Below, piece after piece: positions 5,284 to 8,458 of a DNA stretch of 8,458 nt. Below the pieces are notes generated by a model. It worked only from the letters and a program-made list of their open reading frames with translations. It was not told the DNA's origin and searched no databases. The first letter of the stretch is position 1, and each line of letters begins with the position of its first letter. The DNA is from an uncultured Collinsella sp. (GTDB lineage Bacteria > Actinomycetota > Coriobacteriia > Coriobacteriales > Coriobacteriaceae): NCBI GenBank assembly GCA_902476475.1, contig CABSDO010000084.1:1-8458 (forward strand), given 5' to 3'. Both the position numbers and the translations under genes were made by a program.

Positions 5284-6531
5284 ATGGCAACTAATCAAGA
5301 AACGGCCGTCATTAAGGCGCGCATGGACCGTATTCCTTCGGCGTTGTCGCCCGAACTTGTCGAGCGCATTGCCGCTGATCGTGCTTCGGGCTATGTCAAC
5401 CCGTATCGTTGCAACGACGATCAGGTCATTCGTCGTATTGATCGCGCCGCCGACAAAGGCACGCTTATGCGTCCGGCGTTTATGCGCGATACCGAAAAGA
5501 TACTTCATCTTCCGGCGTACACCCGTTATGCAGGCAAAACGCAGGTCTTTAGCTTCCGTAGCAATGACGATCTGTCACGCCGCGGTTTGCACGTGCAGCT
5601 CGTCTCCCGCATTGCGCGCGATATCGGTCGCGCCCTGGGGCTCAATTGCGATCTGATTGAGGCGATTGGCCTGGGCCACGACTTGGGGCACACGCCTTTT
5701 GGCCATGCGGGTGAGCGATTCCTCAACGATATCTACCACGAGCGCACGGGTCGCTACTTTTTCCATAACGTGCAGTCGGTCCGCGTGCTCGACGCACTGT
5801 ACGGCCGCAACGTGTCGCTCCAGACGCTCGACGGCGTGCTATGCCATAACGGCGAGTACGAGCAGCGTGTGTTTGAGCTCTCGGACATGAGCTCCTTTGA
5901 CCAGTTTGACCAGACGGTTGAGGATTGCATTGCCACGGGCTATAGCGCAATTGGGCATCTGCGTCCCATGACGCTCGAGGGCTGCGTCGTTCGCATCTCG
6001 GATATTCTTGCCTACGTCGGTCGTGACCGTCAGGATGCGATCGCGGCGGGCCTGCTTTCGCCCGACGCTTTTGATGATGGCCGGGGCGGTGCCTACAACA
6101 GTTGGATCCTCACGCATGCCTCCATCGATATCGTTGAGCACAGCTATGGTAAGCCGCGCATCGAGATGAGCGAGGACCTGTTTGAGGAAATTCGCCGAGC
6201 CAAGCGCGAGAACTACGAGAAGATCTATAGCAAGGGCGGTATCGAAGGCGATTCCGAGGCGGAGCTGCGCGAGGCGTTCGTAAAGCTCTACGACCGTTGC
6301 CTGCGGGATCTAAACAGTGGCGACGAGTCCTCTTACATCTTTAAGCACCATATTTCGCGCATTGAGCAGCAGCTTTCCTACTATGATCGCACCTATGCCT
6401 GGCAGGACGACAAGGATCAAGCCGTGGTGGATTATATCGCGAGCATGACGGACGGTTATTTCTGCGAGCTGACGAGCAAGCTGTTCCCTGGTCTGGAGTT
6501 TCCGCACCGTACCTATATTAACGAACGGTAG
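5284..6531 (+). CDS. dgt: dGTPase-like HD-domain triphosphohydrolase
   Basis: Members of this family hydrolyse dGTP or other dNTPs to the deoxynucleoside plus triphosphate, which controls the nucleotide pool. The product has 415 residues. The HD metal site is visible as H103 (RRGLHVQLVSRIARDIG), the HD pair H132-D133 in GLGHDLGHTPFGHAGE, and D240 in VRISDILAYVGRD. The block YAGKTQVFSF (82-91) matches the conserved KTQVF segment of dGTPases, and LCHNGEYE (186-193) is a further conserved-looking patch. This level of match supports the family; preference for dGTP over other dNTPs cannot be read from sequence. A start at TTG 5257 would add nine residues but lacks a ribosome binding site. The gene follows the A24 peptidase by 31 bases. 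dGTPases can also limit phage growth, but nothing in the neighbourhood points to a defence island. Confidence 0.88.
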   Translation: MATNQETAVIKARMDRIPSALSPELVERIAADRASGYVNPYRCNDDQVIRRIDRAADKGTLMRPAFMRDTEKILHLPAYTRYAGKTQVFSFRSNDDLSRRGLHVQLVSRIARDIGRALGLNCDLIEAIGLGHDLGHTPFGHAGERFLNDIYHERTGRYFFHNVQSVRVLDALYGRNVSLQTLDGVLCHNGEYEQRVFELSDMSSFDQFDQTVEDCIATGYSAIGHLRPMTLEGCVVRISDILAYVGRDRQDAIAAGLLSPDAFDDGRGGAYNSWILTHASIDIVEHSYGKPRIEMSEDLFEEIRRAKRENYEKIYSKGGIEGDSEAELREAFVKLYDRCLRDLNSGDESSYIFKHHISRIEQQLSYYDRTYAWQDDKDQAVVDYIASMTDGYFCELTSKLFPGLEFPHRTYINER

Positions 6532-6546
6532 TTCGTATTAATTCGG

Positions 6547-6552
6547 TATACT
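6547..6552 (+). promoter_or_regulatory. Candidate -10 box for rarA
   Basis: TATACT matches the -10 consensus at 5 of 6 positions, 16 bases after the dgt stop and 40 bases before the preferred rarA start. No clear -35 is seen at normal spacing. The palindrome AAAACGTTTT (6561-6570) lies right after it, where transcription would begin. Confidence 0.4.
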
Positions 6553-6582
6553 GTTAGTGGAAAACGTTTTTGATTGATACAC

Positions 6583-6586
6583 GGGA
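6583..6586 (+). promoter_or_regulatory. Ribosome binding site deciding the rarA start
   Basis: GGGA at 6583-6586 lies 5 bases before ATG 6592. The alternative ATG 6586 would overlap this site and TTG 6574 has none, so 6592 is the best supported of three in-frame starts. The match to a Shine-Dalgarno site is modest. Confidence 0.5.
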
Positions 6587-6591
6587 TGGCT

Positions 6592-7941
6592 ATGGACGAC
6601 CTTTTTTCTGCTTCGACGCGCGAGCGTTCCTTTCAGAATGCGCCGCTTGCGGTGCGCATGCGCCCCAATTCGCTCGACGAGTACGTGGGCCAGCAAAAGG
6701 CCGTCGGTAAGGGTTCATGGCTGCGTGCCGCGATCGAGCACGACGTGCTTTCGAGCGTGATTCTGTATGGGCCGGCCGGTACGGGCAAGACGACGCTGGC
6801 CCACATTATCGCCAACCATACCAAGAGCGAGTTTGTCGAGGTCAGCGCCGTCACGGGTACCGTGAAGGACCTGCGTCGTGTGATTGATGAGGCCAAGACG
6901 CGCCTGAATACGTACGACCACCGCACCATTCTATTCATCGATGAGATTCACCGCTTCTCTAAGTCGCAGCAGGATGCCCTGCTGCATGCAGTTGAGAACC
7001 GTACCGTCATTATGATTGGCGCTACGACAGAGAACCCGTACTTTGAGGTCAACTCGGCACTGTTGTCGCGCGGGCGCGTGGTGGAGCTTGAACATCTGAA
7101 GGATGAGGATATCGCCACGCTTATTGAGCGTGCGCTCGAGGCACCACAGGGCTTGAACGGAAAGTTCTCGGCCGATGAGGATACGGTCAAGACCATCTGC
7201 ACGCTGGCAGCGGGTGACGCTCGCTCGGCGCTCACGACGCTCGAGCTTGCGAGCGAGATTGCCGTCACGCGTCCCGATACCGAGGGAACGCCAGCGCCTG
7301 CGGCGGGGGAGCGCTATCCCATCACCGTGGATGACGTGAAGATTGCCAACCCGCGTCGCGGCTTTACGTATGACAAAAACGGCGACATGCACTACGACAT
7401 CATCAGTGCGTTCATCAAGTCCATGCGCGGTAGTGACCCCGATGCCACGATCTATTGGCTCGCGCGCATGATCGATGCTGGGGAGGATCCTAAGTTTATC
7501 GCTCGCCGCATTATGATTCACGCTTCTGAGGATGTTGGCAACGCCGACCCGCAGGCGCTTTTGGTGGCGCATGCCGCGTTTAAGTCTGCCGAGGTCATTG
7601 GCTATCCCGAGTGCCGCATTAACCTGGCTCAGGCTGCACTCTATGTGTGCTTGGCGCCAAAATCCAACGCGTGTGAGGCTTCGATCGATGCGGCGCTGGC
7701 CGATATCCATTCTAGTGGGCTTCGCGAGGTGCCGAGTTATCTGCGCGATCGCCATCGCCCGGGCAGCGATGAATACGGTGTGTATAAGTATCCACATGAT
7801 TATCCCGAAGGCTGGGTCGATCAGCGCTATTTGCCCGAGGGGCTGGAGCGTGGCGCGTTCTGGCAGCCTGCCGGCCGCGGCTGGGAAGAGTGGCGCGTAG
7901 AGCAAAGCGAACGCGACCGTAGCGGTAACGCGCCCAAGTAG
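6592..7941 (+). CDS. rarA: Replication-associated recombination protein RarA (MgsA), AAA+ ATPase
   Basis: RarA/MgsA is a homotetrameric AAA+ ATPase related to clamp-loader subunits and RuvB. It acts at stalled replication forks and binds single-stranded DNA-binding protein in known homologues. The 449 residues begin MDDLF. The Walker A motif is GPAGTGKTTLA (60-70), Walker B is LFIDEIHRF (114-122), sensor 1 lies in IGATTENPYFEVNSALLSR (142-160), and the sensor 2 region is GDARSAL (208-214). The C-terminal MgsA domain is recognisable from HYDIISAFIKSMRGSDPDA (267-285), through ARRIMIHASEDVGNADP (304-320), to the LAPKSNA segment (354-360). Length is normal for the family (about 430-450). Between the AAA+ and C-terminal domains, residues 228-241 form a short Pro/Ala-rich linker that looks lineage specific. 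It follows dgt by about 60 bases. Confidence 0.96.
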   Translation: MDDLFSASTRERSFQNAPLAVRMRPNSLDEYVGQQKAVGKGSWLRAAIEHDVLSSVILYGPAGTGKTTLAHIIANHTKSEFVEVSAVTGTVKDLRRVIDEAKTRLNTYDHRTILFIDEIHRFSKSQQDALLHAVENRTVIMIGATTENPYFEVNSALLSRGRVVELEHLKDEDIATLIERALEAPQGLNGKFSADEDTVKTICTLAAGDARSALTTLELASEIAVTRPDTEGTPAPAAGERYPITVDDVKIANPRRGFTYDKNGDMHYDIISAFIKSMRGSDPDATIYWLARMIDAGEDPKFIARRIMIHASEDVGNADPQALLVAHAAFKSAEVIGYPECRINLAQAALYVCLAPKSNACEASIDAALADIHSSGLREVPSYLRDRHRPGSDEYGVYKYPHDYPEGWVDQRYLPEGLERGAFWQPAGRGWEEWRVEQSERDRSGNAPK

Positions 7942-7965
7942 GTCCTTGGCACCTCGCACATTCCC

Positions 7966-7996
7966 TTTGGGTATCTTCCCCCTTCTTTGGGGTACC
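7966..7996 (+). repeat. Paired TTTGGG(G)TAYC motifs with hairpin potential upstream of the DUF948 gene
   Basis: TTTGGGTATC (7966-7975) recurs as TTTGGGGTACC (7986-7996) two helical turns later. Within the same stretch CCCC (7978-7981) can pair with GGGG (7989-7992), and GGTA (7970-7973) with TACC (7993-7996), leaving an internal loop. No T-run follows, so this is not a convincing rarA terminator. It lies in the 95-base gap before the next gene and may be promoter or leader sequence. Function unknown. Confidence 0.3.
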
Positions 7997-8036
7997 ATGA
8001 AAGGCGTCTGTATTTCGATTCCTTCGGGAGGCTTGT

Positions 8037-8458
8037 ATGAGTCCCATTCAAATCGCCCTGCTGGTGCTTGCCATTGCCGGCGTGTGGGCTATTGTTGAGC
8101 TCGCGCTTACCCTGCGCAAGACCCGCAACGTTGTCGACTCGCTCGATAAGACCGTGAACGACCTCAATAACACCATCGCCGAGGCGCAGCCGGTGGTGGC
8201 AAAACTCGACGGCGCTGTCGACGAGCTTACGCCGGCGCTCGCCCAGATGGAGCCGCTGCTTAAGTCGAGCAAGACGGCAGTTGATGCCCTTACCTCCAAT
8301 CTCGTAGAGGTCGAAGCCGTGGTTCGCGACATTTCCGAGGTTACGGGCAGCATGGCCGAGGCCAGCAATGCTGTGTCGAGCGTGACCGACTCTGCCGCCG
8401 GTGCTGTGCAGAAGCTCTTCAATAAGGTGAAGGCTCCTGCAGCTGACACCGAGCGCAA
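8037..8458 (+). CDS. DUF948-type single-pass membrane protein, C-terminus outside window
   Basis: The frame opens at ATG 8037, with GGGAGG (8026-8031) 5 bases upstream, and stays open to the window end, giving 140 visible residues. The start MSPIQIALLVLAIAGVWAIV and the residues up to about 26 form one membrane helix, followed by LRKTR, which by the positive-inside rule puts the rest in the cytoplasm. Residues 30-130 are a hydrophilic, probably all-helical stretch with repeated patterns such as VVDSLDKTVNDLNNTI and AVDALTSNLVEV, as in DUF948 proteins. A membrane-anchored helical rod is likely; the molecular function is unknown. In several actinobacteria rarA, DUF948 and alaS are close neighbours, so alaS may lie just downstream. 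No reaction can be assigned. Confidence 0.8.
   Translation, partial: MSPIQIALLVLAIAGVWAIVELALTLRKTRNVVDSLDKTVNDLNNTIAEAQPVVAKLDGAVDELTPALAQMEPLLKSSKTAVDALTSNLVEVEAVVRDISEVTGSMAEASNAVSSVTDSAAGAVQKLFNKVKAPAADTER

Noticed and set aside
5284..6531. dGTPase-like gene as part of a phage defence island
   Set aside because: Neighbours are housekeeping genes, and there is no mobile element or other defence gene in the window. A role in defence would be pure speculation here.
6557..6572. CcpA-type cre site around AAAACGTTTT
   Set aside because: The spacing between TG and the central CG is one base too long and the closing CA is missing, so it does not fit the consensus.
6931..7998. A 355-codon open frame on the - strand
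   Set aside because: It is antisense to rarA, has no ribosome binding site or domain that I can see, and reflects codon bias in rarA.
1..8458. CRISPR arrays, tRNA or rRNA genes, insertion sequences, integrase sites
   Set aside because: No repeat-spacer pattern, tRNA-like fold, transposase motif or long terminal inverted repeats were seen on either strand by reading. A tRNA or Rfam scan was not possible here.

Overview
The window is a gene-dense stretch of bacterial chromosome, GC-rich by eye, with every credible gene on the + strand. The gene content, the order ileS-lspA-rluD, the pairing of rarA with a DUF948-type gene, and the codon use (strong preference for C or G in the third position, especially in ileS) suggest a high-GC Gram-positive of the Coriobacteriia, possibly a Collinsella-like gut actinobacterium. 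The taxonomic guess is inference, because the window holds no rRNA or other direct marker.

Layout. (1) Positions 1-1536 hold the C-terminal half of isoleucyl-tRNA synthetase, cut by the left window edge. A strong intrinsic terminator follows at 1607-1645. (2) After an AT-rich leader of about 110 bases containing a near-perfect 19-bp palindrome come lspA (lipoprotein signal peptidase, TTG start preferred) and an RluD-type 23S rRNA pseudouridine synthase. These two overlap by one base and form an operon. (3) A membrane-bound family 2 glycosyltransferase stands alone, with a weak candidate promoter before it and a terminator hairpin that begins in its stop codon. (4) A short prepilin-peptidase-like (A24) membrane protease lies 31 bases ahead of a dGTPase-like HD-domain phosphohydrolase. 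(5) The AAA+ ATPase RarA/MgsA follows, preceded by a TATACT box and a 10-bp palindrome. (6) A DUF948-type single-pass membrane protein is cut by the right edge.

Most genes are housekeeping: tRNA charging, lipoprotein maturation, ribosome modification, nucleotide pool control and replication-fork maintenance. The glycosyltransferase and the small A24 protease concern the cell envelope, and their substrates cannot be told from this window. I found no tRNA, rRNA, CRISPR array, insertion sequence, prophage gene or toxin-antitoxin pair. I also found no convincing undescribed multi-gene system. The points worth a second look are small: palindromes next to candidate promoters, a possibly dispersed repeat inside a terminator, an A24-dgt unit with no visible promoter, and a hairpin that could mask the dgt ribosome binding site. 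No gap between genes exceeds 300 bases; the largest is 1537-1757.
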